A DNA stretch of 64,000 nt from Triatoma infestans (GCA_011037195.1 JAAEAF010014837.1:1-64000); one strand, 5' to 3'. Positions 1-11,377 are shown, numbered from the stretch's first letter. Notes: generated from the sequence alone by a model not told the origin. Numbers and translations are program-made.

Positions 1-344
1 GGAGTGGCAGGGAGAGATCAAAGAGGTGCGGATTTTCTCTGATAATCAAGCCGCACTGAGGGCTTTGAGCAAGCCATGGTGGAGCTCGAAACTAGTGAGA
101 GAATATAGGAGAAGGCTTAACGCTTTTGGCTCGGAGGGGTAAGATGAGTCTCTATTGGATACCCGGACATGCGGAAATAGAGGGCAAAGAGAGGGCGGAT
201 CAGTTGGCTAGGGAGGGATCATCATTATCATTTTGTGGTCCTGAAACAGCCCTTGCCGTCACGAAGAATTTTCGCGACAAACAGATTAGAATTTGGGAGA
301 TGAGAGTCTTGGAGAAATGCTGGGGGGACACGCCTATAGTGCCA
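1..344 (+). pseudogene. LINE RNase H domain fragment (I-like family)
   Basis: This is the ribonuclease H domain of a non-LTR retrotransposon polyprotein, which in the family removes RNA from the RNA/DNA hybrid during target-primed reverse transcription. The second frame from base 2 reads a typical core with FSDNQAALRA (an aspartate of the active site). An extra T near 125 shifts the frame, and a new frame then gives LYWIPGHAEIEGKERADQLA, the classic RNase H H/N/AD block. The same protein recurs on the minus strand at 8.9-9.4 kb without the shift. The copy runs off the left edge and ends at a 19-base T run at 345-363. It is a dead fragment. Confidence 0.85.
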
Positions 345-589
345 TTTTTTTTTTTTTTTTTTTGTACAAAATGTAAAATTCAGAATTAAAAATATATGTT
401 TATTTCTTATAAGGGTAAATATTACAAATGTGCCAAATTTTTGAAATTTTGTTTTCACATATACTTTACTTATTACATTTTGCAAACTAATATAAAATTT
501 AATAGTTATACGCTGGATTCAAAATTGTGTGTACCATCCAGTTACAAGTCCATGCACATAATCACTGACTGACTATCAACCATACGCCT

Positions 590-796
590 CGACGTGTGTA
601 AATAGTATATGCGAAGCTTAAAGAAAATCGCAAAATAAAATAAAAAAAACGATAAAGCGATTTTCCGTTTTTTATTCACACACAAATACCATTCGACAAA
701 AACATTTTTTTTTTTTTCGTATTTCCGGTGAAAACTGGATATCGAAAATTTCACACGTCCAATACTTCCTTGTTACAGCAGTAAGAAAAAGTAAAC
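590..796 (-). mobile_element. Family A (Helentron/HINE-like), 5' part
   Basis: The stretch carries the conserved 5' block of family A in reverse: a TTTCCGGTGAAAACTGGA box, a CAATACTTCC box and the terminal AGTAAGAAAAAGT subterminal repeat at about 781-794. It matches the right end of the complete copy at 6556-7887. Bases 364-589 just upstream are AT-rich and show nothing I recognise. Confidence 0.6.
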
Positions 797-1380
797 ATTT
801 TGTTTTTAAATATAAGGTAATTAATATTATAAATTAATAGTGTTAATATACTCTATTCATTGGCATTGATTAATAAGCTGTTATGTTTAATTAGATGATT
901 GATGTCAACTGTAACACATTGAGTGATTGAGTCTTACATACTGTATTCACATGAAAATACAAATTAACACGTACAGTAAACTGTATGTAATCTGATGTAA
1001 ATTTAGCCCAATTTTTTACGATTAATTACCTATAATAGCTTTATTGTTCTAAAAAAAAAACAAGAGTAACAGATTTTCATCCTAAATTGCAATTGAGTCT
1101 TCCCAAAGACAACGTTTTCTCATATGTTTCTTGGTAACATGTATTTTAGAGAATATCTTGATAGAAATGATACAGGACATGCAAGATTGAAGATGAAGTT
1201 TATGTTATATTGGGTGTTGTACCAATCACAGTAACTATTCTGCGCACCTATATACTAGATGAAGTGATTACATTCAAGTGATTTAATTGGTTTTCTTAAT
1301 TTAAATATCAACTTAGTATCATTTATCGTACTATGATCATCATTTATTGATATACCTTACAATATATTTACTCACTTTTT
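797..1380. other. AT-rich spacer
   Basis: I see no coding potential, no terminal repeats and no match to the other repeats in the window here. Short A and T runs are common. Confidence 0.5.
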
Positions 1381-2142
1381 ACTTTTTCTTACTCTGCTAT
1401 TAAGAGGAAGTATTGTATTTGTGGCAAATTTTTTATATTGAATTTTCTGACTTGAAATATCTGTTTTGAGGGTCCCCTGAGTCACCAAAAAAAATGGTTT
1501 TCAGCAGATGGTCTTGTGTGTGAGTGTGTTTTTTTAAATTTTATTGCCATTAGGATATTTTTTCATTAAAACTTTTGTAATTTTTTAATTATAACAACAA
1601 AACTCATTATTAAATGCATGTGCTCCAGGGCCCTGCGAGGATTATTAAGGTGTTTGCGTTAATGAGTGGTTTTGTTTTTGGATTAAAAATTACATGAATT
1701 TCTGAAAAAATGTGAAATTTTCTATATTTTTTTTAGTTGAAATATTATATGAGGAAAACAGATCTTTGTTTTCTTCCCTGTAAAAAAAAAAGATGAAGTA
1801 GAAAAATAATTGTTGAATACATAGTTAGATCCACAATGCTGAATTTAAAAATGATAGCTATGAAATAATTTTCTTAAAAACATATCATTTATTATGAAAA
1901 GTCTTTTTTAATACTTGAACTTCACCAAGGAAAATGAAGAGAATTATTACCTAATCAAAATTAAATTTTCAATTACTTTGTCGTTAATTTTTTTTTTTTT
2001 AATATTATAATTACAACGGGACTTACAGTCTTGTAAATTTTATTAAATCTTACAGTAAGTAAAGTGACCATTGAAAATCTGTTTCACTTAAATCTGTAAT
2101 CAACTGCTATAAGAAAAAGTTGTGTGAGTGATTACACCAGAT
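1381..2142 (+). mobile_element. Family A element, both ends present
   Basis: The left end begins with ACTTTTTCTTACTCTGCTAT followed by the AGGAAGTATTG box. The right end has ATAAGAAAAAGTTGTGTGAG, then the hairpin partner and ACACCAGA running into a T tract. The two 13-15 base blocks are inverted copies of one another, and the hairpin lies outside the right block, as in Helentron-derived elements. No protein is encoded. The interior differs from the multi-module copies and lacks the CACTTCCGG modules. Classification rests on architecture only. Confidence 0.6.
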
Positions 2143-2150
2143 TTTTTGTT

Positions 2151-2176
2151 TATTATTATTATTATTATTATTATTT
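2151..2176. repeat. (TTA)n microsatellite
   Basis: About eight TTA units follow directly on the T tract at the end of the family A copy. Confidence 0.85.
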
Positions 2177-2352
2177 AAATGATCTAGTTAATGCTTTTGA
2201 AAATGCACCTTGTTAGCGTTGATATTGATTTTATGTATAATTCATCTTTTAGTCCATTTTATAGATATAAGGTATACATATTTGCTTATTTGAATCGACA
2301 GAAAGCTATCTTCTATGTTTTGGTGTTCCCTACGACCGTTGTATTTGATGTT

Positions 2353-3110
2353 GGGAAGGGAATTAGGGAAGGAAGGTCGTTAGCATACCGGACGCCCACG
2401 CAGAGGTTCCGGGTTCGAGTCCAGCTGTGCTGCCCTTAGATTTTCTCTTTGAAGGAGCCTCCACAGCTCACTGTCCGGTGATGGACAGTGTTATTTGTAC
2501 AAGAGAACACTGGAGGTCGGCAGTGCACTGATAAGGCCCCAGACACAAATGACCATAGATATTGTAGTGGAAGAAAGAAATGAAAGAAAATGATAGTTTT
2601 GAAAAATAGTTTAGAATATTTTATAGTTTGAAAAATAGAATATTGTTAATATTTTAAATGTATCTTAGTGCAGTGAATAGAGCCAGGTACTACAATCTAA
2701 GTCAATGCAAACCAAGAGACAAAGGCACAAGAATCCGTTAAATTAATACAATGCCACTTGGCCAAATGTTTTGTAAGAGAAGGCATTCTTTCGGACAGTC
2801 TGCATTCTGCTTTAAAAGCCAGAACGCTTGCTTCAAGAATCGTTCTCTAAAACTCAGTGCCAGTGATAGTGATTTGCCTTTATTCTAGATAAACATCTGA
2901 TTTATTAAGATATTGTATAGTATTTAAATTTGCTTAGAGAATAATATATTTATTTCAAAAACAGTGGTGATTTCTTGATTATTTTTTAATACTTCTCTAT
3001 CTTAAACATATATAATTACAAGCCCTTTTACTAAACCGTTCGTGCTACACACTACCCCTACTCTACAACACATCCACACCAATAACATTTCAATATTGAC
3101 GCGCCTTAAA
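2353..3110 (+). mobile_element. SINE-1 copy split by a solo LTR
   Basis: This is a tRNA-derived SINE. A polymerase III B box (GGTTCGAGTCC) lies near 2411, a degenerate tRNA-like head precedes it, and the SINE-1 body with the hairpin ACTGTCCGGTGATGGACAGT follows. The body stops at ...CCATAGATAT at 2562, and the missing tail (TGACGCGCCTTAAA) resumes at 3097 after a 530-bp insertion. Other copies in the window carry the body and tail joined as CATAGATGTTGACGCGCC. Confidence 0.85.
2563..3092 (+). mobile_element. Solo LTR (LTR-Y) inside SINE-1
   Basis: The inserted segment starts TGTAGTGG and ends ACATTTCA, and is flanked by the 4-bp duplication ATAT (2559-2562 and 3093-3096). Intact SINE copies give the empty site. 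The 3' part recurs at about 62087-62274 (shared AAGCCCTTTTACTAAACCG-like and ACACCAATAACATTTCA blocks), which shows it is a repeat. No internal retroelement genes are present, so it fits a solo LTR. The superfamily is unknown. Confidence 0.7.
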
Positions 3111-3194
3111 AAAAGAAGAAAAAAATTGATATAAATTGGATGTTGAGGTTCGGTCACAAAGAAACTACTTTTTCAAATTTGCCAAAACGTCGAT

Positions 3195-3345
3195 GAAAAT
3201 TTGGAAAAAAGACACTATTTTCAGAGATATTTTCCTGATAGTCTGCTTCGGTACTCATCGACCGGTTTCGGGAGTTCGCCCCACCAGTCAGGATGTTATC
3301 ACCAAAACAGTGTGATAACAAAGACTTGCACAGAGTGCATGTTTT
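3195..3345 (-). repeat. Family B repeat arm
   Basis: The copy contains the family B core in reverse: ATCGACCGGTTTCGGGAGTT with the paired hairpin arm, then the TCAGGATG block and AGTGTGATAACA. It is a single diverged arm of the foldback family. Confidence 0.7.
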
Positions 3346-4640
3346 ATAGCATTTTTGTTATCATAATACCGATAATTAGCATAAGTGAATATACAATACA
3401 ATAACTATATAATACAATGAAGACGAACCTTTCTAATAAGTAGTTCAAAATTGAATTAATTTTTTTTTATTCCACCCCGTGAGTCAATTCTTATTTGTGT
3501 AATTATAAAAGTAAATTATATTAATTTCTTTAGATAAAACACTAATTAATTTTTATTACCTTTGCCAATAAATTGTTTAGTAAAATTGATAGAATTATAA
3601 TTTTTGTTGATTAAAATGACTTTTAGACATGAATTGACTTCATTTTTTTTTTAGAAAACATTTTTAATGTATTTACCATTTTTCATCGAAAGGGAGGGAA
3701 CATATGAGTGAAAACAATAAAGACCAGCCACCTGATCGCTATATCATTATTTATCATGTAATTATATGAAAAACCTGTTAGAAAATGCAGTTAATCCTAA
3801 GAATTACACTGATAACAGTAAAAATTAAATGTCGATTTTACTGTGAGGACAACGTCATTTGCTGTGGTATCAATTATCATCAGAAACACTTAATTTGTTG
3901 TGCTAAGTAAATATTTTATTGTTAATTGTGGCACTTTTGCCCCTGCTGAATATGCCCCTAAGATGGACATATTTTGTTGTACAGTTTAATATTCTCCGTT
4001 GCGGTATGATAATGTTTTCTTTAGCAGATTCAAGGAGTGGTATTCAAAGTATTCTTGTGGTAAATGCAACACCCCATCTATGTCTGAAGCACTATATATT
4101 TCAATGCATTTCTCAATTCAAATCAATCAATATAGATGAATATTGGTTTAGTTAATTTAATTTAATTAGATATTTTATATAAATTTCGTGGACAATAGAT
4201 GTTTTCTTAAAAAAAATAAAAATTGGCAAATATTTGAATTTTTGTTCATTCCAATAATTTGAACTTGAAATTCATCTGCCAGATGCCAGAGTTTATTGAC
4301 GAAAGGTTGACAGAGTGGAATGTGGAACAGAAAATTTACAATTAGATAATGAATATGGAAATAAAGAGTAAAGTAGATTTCCCATTAACAACTGTCCAGC
4401 CGTCAGATATTTAGAAATTCGGTAGCTTTTTCGTATGTATTCACTAACAACTGGTCCGCTTTTAATCTGTTTGTATACTTTTTAATTTCGTCCAGCAATA
4501 ATTTCTTTTGGCATGAATTTGTTTAATCTACATAATTGAGAGTGTAGAATTGGTGGGGCAAAATAACAAGGGTGGTTTTGTGGCTCTATGGTGTTCATTA
4601 TCTATTTCTACCTAACACACAATCACTTTCTAAACAAAAA
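3346..4640. other. AT-rich spacer, no gene seen
   Basis: Open frames of 60-80 codons occur but none shows a domain, a biased composition or a match elsewhere in the window. No terminal repeats were recognised. Confidence 0.5.
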
Positions 4641-4641
4641 G

Positions 4642-5041
4642 TCTGGTGTGAAACACTCACACGACTTTTAATAAAATTACAGTATAAAGTGACATATTTT
4701 TTTAAACTTCTAATTTTTCTTCTTTTTTTAAACTTCAATCATTTGTACTGACGTAAAAATAGAAGCGGTAATGGGGGGGACAAGTAACAATCAACCCAAG
4801 CAGGTAGGAATGTAATAACATAGAATAAACCCCATACATTTGAAATTTAACGCCAAAAATGTCTTATGTACTATATAATCATTTTTTTTTTTTTTTTTTA
4901 AATATTGCGTAATAAAAATGACAGGTTTATATCTCTGTGCAGTTTGCATTCCAGGTTTAAAGAAAATCGTTTTTGTCATTTTCGAGATAATTATAAAATA
5001 GTAGAAGTGACTATACTGATCTGGTTTTTACTTTCCCTTAC
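4642..5041 (-). mobile_element. Family A fragments, subtype 2
   Basis: The 3' hairpin end lies at 4642 (TCTGGTGTGAAACACTCACA). The following AAGCAGGTAG and TTGAAATTTA blocks are shared with 41.88-42.14 kb, which defines a second subtype. A separate 5' end in the opposite sense (ACTTTCCCTTACTCTAACAG) lies at 5028 and abuts the LTR-1 copy, so this stretch is a composite of two pieces. Confidence 0.5.
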
Positions 5042-5520
5042 TCTAACAGCAACCAAGAGAGCAGAGAAGGAGAAACAAAATGCCAGGACTACTCTCTCGG
5101 ATTAGAGTGGGAGAAACCATATAAATACAGCGACGGGACACATAAGAGATATTGCCAAATTAGTTCAGAAGATAGTTCATCAGTCATAACGTGTCATTAC
5201 CCCTTCCACTCTACCTTAATCTACCATCTTTACTGTAAAGTCCAGGCAGTCAGTGTAACTCATTAATATATTACAGTGTTAACCAATGTTAACGAAGTCT
5301 TGTTAATTTCATCAAATCAGACCAATTCTCTCCAACCAACCCCATTGTACTTACTCTTAGTAGAAGTGTGTAACAGCAAGAGAAGCTCAACCACTCTCTC
5401 GGGCTGGAGTGGGAGAAGCTGTATAAATATAGCGACAGACAGTCCATAAAACACAGTTAAACACAGTTGAAATCAGTTCAGTTCAGTATATCGCTACGTG
5501 TCATTCTCATACCACTCTTG
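5042..5520 (+). mobile_element. LTR-1 tandem pair
   Basis: Two head-to-tail LTR-1 units start at about 5042 and 5369. Each has the CAGCAACCAAGAGAG-type start, the ACTCTCTCGG box and the palindromic TATA box (CATATAAATACAG; CTGTATAAATATAG). The second is cut off at about 5520 where a family B arm begins. The period of about 327 bp matches the 326-bp period of the 35-37 kb array. Confidence 0.75.
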
Positions 5521-5698
5521 TGAGTGTATCAACTAAATTTGCTCAGTGCAAATCTATGTTTTCACACTGTTTGACAAAAAGCATCCTGTTGTTGGGCGAA
5601 CGCCTAAAACCGGTCGATGACCACAAAAAGAAGCAGGTTATCATGGAAGATATCTCTGATGCTTCCCAGCTCTGCTAAACCAACTACAGCCACAACAA
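5521..5698 (+). repeat. Family B repeat arm
   Basis: The arm runs from GTATCAACTAAATTTGCTCA through the hairpin GGGCGAACGCCT and ACCGGTCGATGACCAC to the terminal CCAACTACAGCCACAACA block. This is an almost complete arm. Confidence 0.8.
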
Positions 5699-6360
5699 AT
5701 CTGGGTGCCTATCGGCGTGGGACCTAAGCCTATGTAGCTTTTATCCCCCCAAATCATCCCTCCGGTAGACTGCCGGTTTGTCTACATACTTATACTTATT
5801 CTCTTCCTCTTCTACTTTGCAGTGTAGAGGGATGTGAAGTCGATTGCCTCCACGTGGTGCCCCTGGAGATTAGTTTCGACTATGAGTCAAAAAATCGACA
5901 ATAGCTGCAACCTGACTGGATTAGAACAACTCAGGAAGTTGGTGCTTTATTCCCTATAGCGAACACTGAAGCACCAATGTGAGCATATAGACGCCAGAAG
6001 GGGGCAGCCCCTCCATTATGCTAGGGTGTATGGGCCAATTCCCCATAAACCTGAAGGTTTTTGATTAAACGAAAGCAAAAGAGGAGAAATACCGGATTCA
6101 AACACTTGGCTATGGACATGGTGAGGAAACGGAACTTTAATGTATGGAACTTAGAATGTGAGAGGTCTATCAGGCAAAAAACCCGAACTGGTTGAGGAAA
6201 TGAAGAAGATTGTCTACAATATCCTAAAATATCTTTCAGCTCCAACCTTCCTAGGCAATCCCGTGAGAGTGATCTCCTACCAAATACACGAAACCTAGTA
6301 CCAACGAAACGGTGACACTGACATAGAAGTGATACATCGTTTCCCTGGTACATTTATCCG
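5699..6360 (-). pseudogene. LINE 3' end (I-like) interrupted by an insertion
   Basis: The lower end is the LINE 3' UTR (GGGTGCCTATCGGCGTGGGA and AAGCCTATGTAGC), also found at 8.42 kb. The reading frame further up encodes CHRFVGTRFRVFG and GRLELKDILGYC, the post-RNase H tail that follows the zinc-knuckle region in this LINE family. Between them, 5787-6209 is foreign and flanked by the 9-bp duplication TTGTCTACA. The uninterrupted paralogue at 8.53 kb reads AGTCTACAATATCC across this point. Confidence 0.8.
5787..6209 (+). mobile_element. RTE-like LINE 5' fragment with endonuclease start
   Basis: Near the right end one frame reads NVRGLSGKKPELVEEMKK, preceded by GT and a stop where the family has W. 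This is the N-terminal strand of an apurinic endonuclease-like domain (WNVRGL...K..EL..EM). The piece therefore holds a 5' leader and the first endonuclease codons of an RTE-type LINE, then stops at the target duplication. LINE insertions normally lose the 5' end, so a 5'-only fragment is odd; 3' truncation, an inversion or a SINE derived from the LINE 5' end could explain it. Confidence 0.6.
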
Positions 6361-6555
6361 GTAAGATTTATTTTTGTTGGGTTCTAAGGAAACTACAGTG
6401 TTATGAGTTTCTTTAAAATGTAGCTTCTACCAACTGAGGGTACATCGGTTAAGTAAAAGTGCCATTTTATAGAATAGATTTCTGACTTTCACTTTCAGTT
6501 TTTTGAAATTCACTTTTACCAAATACATGTTTTTAGGTTTTGAGTACAAAAAAAA

Positions 6556-7887
6556 TCTGGTGTGAAACACTCAAACAACTTTCTCTTACTCCAGTTCTCA
6601 AAATTGTAATTGACAAATTTTATAGTTAGTATACTAAATTTAATGAAATTCGTTGGAGTTCGTCGAAAACTGAAAAAAAAATAGTTCAGTAAAAATGCAC
6701 TTCCGGTTTACTTATTTTCTTGAAACTCGGAATTTTGGCCATCTATTTATTTCTAATTAATTTTGTTCGGATGGTAGAATTGTATAATCAACTATGATAG
6801 CCCATTAGAAAAAAAACATAACCCTACCCCTGCCCTAAAAGTCCCTTTAAAGGACTTCACCAGGAGAAATGTTTCAAATAAAAGTTGTAGCTCTTTATAT
6901 GTGTAGTTCACATTCCTAGTTTAAAGAGAATCGTTGGAACCATTTTCGAAAAAATAGCAGAAAACTGAAGAATACATTTCAGTAAAAATACACTTCCGGT
7001 CATCCGATTTTTTTCAAACTCGAAATTTCAACAACACATTTAATTTTAATTAATATATTTAAATGACGGAATTGTATAGTAAACTGAAATAGCACTTAAG
7101 AGGAAAACCTACCCTAACCCCTTCCCGAAAAGTGCCATTAAATTAATTTTCCCAGAGAAATGTTTTAAATAAAAGTTGTAGATCTTAGCATGTGTAGTTG
7201 ATATGACAAGTTTGAAAAAAATCATGTGAGCCATTTTTCAGAAAATTCCAAGAAAGTAAAAAAATACCAGAAAACTGAAAAATACTTTTCAGTAAAAAGG
7301 CACTTCCGGTGTTCTGATTTTCTGCAAACTCGGAATTTCGACAACATATTCAATTCTAATTAATATTATTTAGATGATAGAATTGTGTAATAAACTGAAA
7401 TAGCACTTTAAACGACTCCGTCTCCACCCCTCCACCAAAAGTGCCCTTAAATGCATTTTCCCGGATAAATGTTTCAAATAAAAATTGCAGATCTTTGTAT
7501 GTGTAGTTGATATATAAAGTTTAAAGAAAATCGTTGGAGCCATTTTGGAAAAAAATGCAAAAAAGTGAAGAAAAAAAATTTGTAAAGTGGTACTTCCGGT
7601 TGACGAATTTTGACCGCTGACCTACTGTCAGATCCCATGGTGATATCAAAACGGAATATCAAGTTTGAACTTTCTGCGATTTTTCGTTTTTTTTGTTTTC
7701 GCTATGCTGTTCACATACATGCACACATACATACATAAACACACATACACACACAGACCATTTGCTAAAAACGAATTTTTTTGGGCTTAGGGGACCTCAA
7801 AAGGGATATCGTTTGGACTGGTGGAAAAATCGATATCGAAAATTTGACACGATTACAATACTTCCTTTTACTAGGAGTAAGAAAAAA
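6556..7887 (-). mobile_element. Family A element with about 300-bp tandem modules
   Basis: The 3' hairpin end is at 6556 (TCTGGTGTGAAACACTCAAA) and the 5' end at 7874-7887 (GGAGTAAGAAAAAAT). Inside, a module recurs with CACTTCCGG boxes at 6698, 6991, 7301 and 7591, spaced 293, 310 and 290 bp. Each module has the same ordered blocks: CTTCCGGTT, CTCGGAATTTCG, AAACTGAAATAGCAC, a C-rich stretch ending AAAGTGCC, AAATGTTT, AAAGTTGTAG and AAATCGTTGGAGCC. No protein is encoded. Short (CA)n-like sequence lies at 7715-7760. The 3' end lies at the low coordinate. Confidence 0.7.
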
Positions 7888-8278
7888 TAATTTGTTTTTT
7901 TAAGGAATGGTCGGTCTGTTATGTATTTTATGTGTTTTTGTGTATCTTTTAACAAAATAACTTGAAAACGGAAAACCACAGGAGCCCAGAATTGGTATTC
8001 CGTTTAGATCCTTCACCAATAAATCAACAACTTCTGACACGAAGGTTTTGGACAAAATTCCAAAGGAGAAGGATTCTGAGGAATCTGAAACGTTAAATAC
8101 AAATACGTCTGTTCAATATTATTAGCGCTCTTTACAATGTAATATCCCTTCCGGTTCTTCCTCCGGTTGGTAGGTTGGCGCTTCATCTCTTCGCCAACTC
8201 TATATTTGTGTTAGGATAAATGTGCAAAATTTGAAAATAAACAAAAAATAGTCATTTTAGTTTTAACTGTATTGAGAA
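7888..8278. other. Spacer without recognised feature
   Basis: No domain, repeat end or RNA gene is visible here. Confidence 0.5.
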
Positions 8279-8318
8279 GAGTAAGAGAAAGTTGTGTGAG
8301 TGTTTCACACCAGATTTT
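8279..8318 (+). mobile_element. Family A 3' terminus
   Basis: AGTAAGAGAAAGTTGTGTGA, the hairpin second arm TCACAC and CCAGA precede a 15-base T run. The body upstream is not recognisable. Confidence 0.65.
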
Positions 8319-8400
8319 TTTTTTTTTTTTTCAAAAACAGCTCCAATGACAGTCTTTAAAGTGTGAATTGTAACTACATAAATCAATAAATAAATTTATC

Positions 8401-9515
8401 ACTTTTATTATTATTATTATGCCGGGTGCCTGATGGCGTGGGAGATAAGCCTATGTGGCTTTTATCCCCCCGATGCCCCCCATATCATTCCCTTAGTTAA
8501 TCTTCCTCGGTAGCTTGCCGGTCAGTCTACAATATCCCAAGATATCCTTAAACTCCAACCCGCACAGGCAATCCTGCGAGAGTGGTGCCGTCCCAAATAC
8601 GCGAAACCTAGTACCAGCGAAACGGGGACACTGACATAAATAGTGGTACACCATTTCCCTGACTCCGTCGTCGCAGTTTCTGATAAATGGGACTAGACGT
8701 CCTCCCTAGGTTAAACAAGTGACTAGGTGACTAGACACCCAAGTGTGTCCAGTCACTACCCCCACCAAGGTCCTCAGTCCTGTCCTACTAAGGGACAGAA
8801 GATACTCCGAAACTCCCTGCTTAATTCTTTTATAAATCTTTTAGCTTGGAGGCACCCCTGCGTGTCCCCCCAATATTTCCCCAAGACTCTCATCTCCAAA
8901 GTCTAATTCTGTTTGTCGCAAACTTCTTGTGACGCAAGGCTGTTTCAGGACCACAAAATGGTAAAGATGATCCCTCCCTAGCCAACTGATCTGCCCTCTC
9001 ATTGCCCTCTATTCCCGGATGTCCGGGTATCCAATAGAGACGCACCTTACCCCTCCGAGCCAAAGCATTAAGTCTTCTCCTAAATTCTCCCACTAGTTTC
9101 GAACTCCACCATGGCTTACTGAAAGCCCTCAGTGCGGCCTGACTATCAGAGAAAATCCGCACCTCTTTGATCTCTCCCTGCCACTCCCCCACAAGGCAGC
9201 AGCACTCAATAATGCCCACCAACTCGGACTGGAAGACAGTGGCCAAACCACCCAAGGCCACCAAACTCCCTCTATCCAACTCCTGCAACCATGCTCCCGC
9301 TCCTGACAGGCTAGTCCCCTCCTGCCTAGAGCCATCTGAAAAACAGCAAATAATGCCGTTACCCGGCTCCGTTGGCCTCGTGAGATTGTCATCCCCTATA
9401 CTGCCAATACTGATCTTTATCACCTTAATTTTACTGAAACCTTACTTAATTTTAAATTGTTTATCTGGAAAAATTAGTTTTGCTGGATTCAAGACGTTAG
9501 GTTTATCTATAAATT
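8401..9515 (-). pseudogene. I-like LINE: RNase H and C-terminal region
   Basis: Reading leftward from 9423, one frame of 177 codons gives a full RNase H domain: CFSDGSRQEG (first active-site Asp), ELVGIIECC (Glu), FSDSQAALRAF (Asp) and WIPGHPGIEGNERADQLA (His/Asn/Asp). It ends in a frameshift at about 8890, and the post-RNase H tail (RFAGTRFRVFG, DILGYC) follows in other frames to about 8520. The 3' UTR ends at 8421 in (TTA)n, that is (TAA)n in the sense strand, the usual tail of I-clade LINEs. Domain order and tail support an I/R1-group element truncated at its 5' end. Identity to the fragment at 1-344 is high. Confidence 0.85.
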
Positions 9516-9769
9516 GATCAGGCTATATTTCTGGACTTGGTAGCGCTGTCATGCGATCTGAATTCACTATCAATATTTTTGTCTCTTCACACTCCACTAC
9601 TCAAATTATTAAGTTGTTGTAATCGTTATTTGGAAATTTTGTGAGTGTTTCATATCAGGTTAATGCTTATTTTAATTTTATATTGTTTTGGTACAATCTC
9701 CGTGCTATAAAATGTATGAATGAAGTGTATTTAGAATTGAAGTATATAGAAACATAATTCCTTTTCCGA
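9516..9769. other. Spacer with a decayed family A hairpin
   Basis: GTGAGTGTTTCATATCAGG at about 9639 resembles the family A 3' terminus but lacks the upstream subterminal repeat. Confidence 0.35.
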
Positions 9770-10620
9770 TTCTGTTTTTATGTTATTCCTTTCGATGATG
9801 TTATGCATGCAAAGTAGAGCGCTACAGGAAATCTTACATATTCCAACAGTTCGGTTAAACACTTTTTTTTTCCACTATATTTGTTGCAGCTAAAGAGTAA
9901 TGGATAGATATCAACATTCTTCCCGCTGCCGCAATCACATTTGGGACTATTGCGATCCATATTTTATAAAGGTGCGGCTAAAAGTGAGGTTATAGTTTAA
10001 TCTCAAGAGCATTATCGTGTTAATAAAAATCCATCACTTTAAACCAAGGTTGTTTGCAAGAAATTCTAGGCAGTATGTCTGAATAATATTTGCCTATCTA
10101 TCTTTTTCATTTCATATTGGTCCTGCGATAATTCTAAATACTGACTTTTCAAAGCATTACTAAAATCTCTCATACCAGTTATCGGAATTTCTTCATCTAA
10201 TTGAACAACATCTTTTGCCAGTATATCGACATATTCATTACTTTCGATCTTATCATACTCTCAAATCCACACTAAATGCAACATAACTGCAACATTCTCC
10301 AAACTAATCGCTATTTCTATGATTATCGGATCTATTATATCACCTGGACTTTTTGTCTTCTGACAAAACACTACTACAGTCCGGGATCCTTTAACTTTTC
10401 TCCCTGACATTTCCAAATAGTCATCTACTCCGCTTTATATGCTGAGGCAATATTTAAAAGCTTGTAACTTTTTGGAAATTCCAAACTGGAGGTCCAGTAC
10501 GACACAATCCACTCTATGGTTCAATTGGATTCGTAAACAAAAAATATGAATTATGAATATATGGAAATATGAATTGGCCGCATTAATTTCACAAACCGTA
10601 TAATCACCTCATACATCTTT
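9770..10620 (-). pseudogene. Decayed LINE: RNase H and zinc-knuckle remnant
   Basis: On the minus strand the order is a degenerate RNase H end (VWI...ESNEYVDILAKDV), a spacer (QYLELSQDQY) and a knuckle-like CDCGSGKNVDIYPLLFSCNKY, with C.C...H-like spacing common after RNase H in Jockey-type LINEs. Stops and shifts are frequent. It differs from the I-like copies at 1-9.4 kb, so it is a second LINE family. Confidence 0.6.
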
Positions 10621-11377
10621 AATTTTGTCATATATGTCCAAATAAACATAATGTGACTCTGAATAAGCTATACTATAAAGTATTAATCGCCTCGAAGTAG
10701 TCAATCCTTATACCAATTCATCTTGGATCTGTACCTTAAGTCTATTCTAGTATTCTAATATTCTAAGAAGGAAATATTTGATTCTGTTCTGAATCAACTA
10801 ATGAGTACTGAGACCAGGAATTTAAATTGTTCCATTTTACGCTTATTAAATATATTACAAATACGTTACCAGAAACTCAGGTGAGACTTTATCTAAGTTT
10901 ATTTTACTATTATTAAAGCATCTGTGCACAAAATAATCAAGTAATACATTCGTGTAAAAAAATAATCAATGTTCCAACTATCAAAAAATGTTTTTTTTTA
11001 GAGTGATCTTGCAATTTCTCTTGATCAAACGATAAAAAGGAAAAAAAGGTTCGTGGTACACGCAAAGTTATTATATCATTTTATTTTATAATATACTTTT
11101 AGGGGTGAAAACGTGATGTTTTATAAGTTTTAGCCAATTATGATTAAGACAAGCTTTGATGGTGAGACTTTGGTCTCACTTTGATTTGAAGTTTGCGATG
11201 AGACGGAAAATGATTGTTATTATGCTAGTTCATTATAATCAACATTTCTTTTTCTTTTCTTTTTTTTTATGATTATTTAAAAAATGTGTAAAAAAGAAAT
11301 GCGTTATTCATAAATGCAACAATCAAAATTTGCTCACTGGTAAGAGTATAATATGGTGTCATGCTTTCAAATACACA
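10621..11377. other. AT-rich spacer
   Basis: No feature was recognised. Weak homopolymer tracts only. Confidence 0.45.

Noticed and set aside
2191..2439. Eighty-two-codon frame
   Set aside because: It runs into the SINE-1 head and box B and has no protein-like pattern.
5028..5042. A complete family A copy between 4642 and 5042
   Set aside because: The 3' and 5' ends point in opposite senses and cannot belong to one element.
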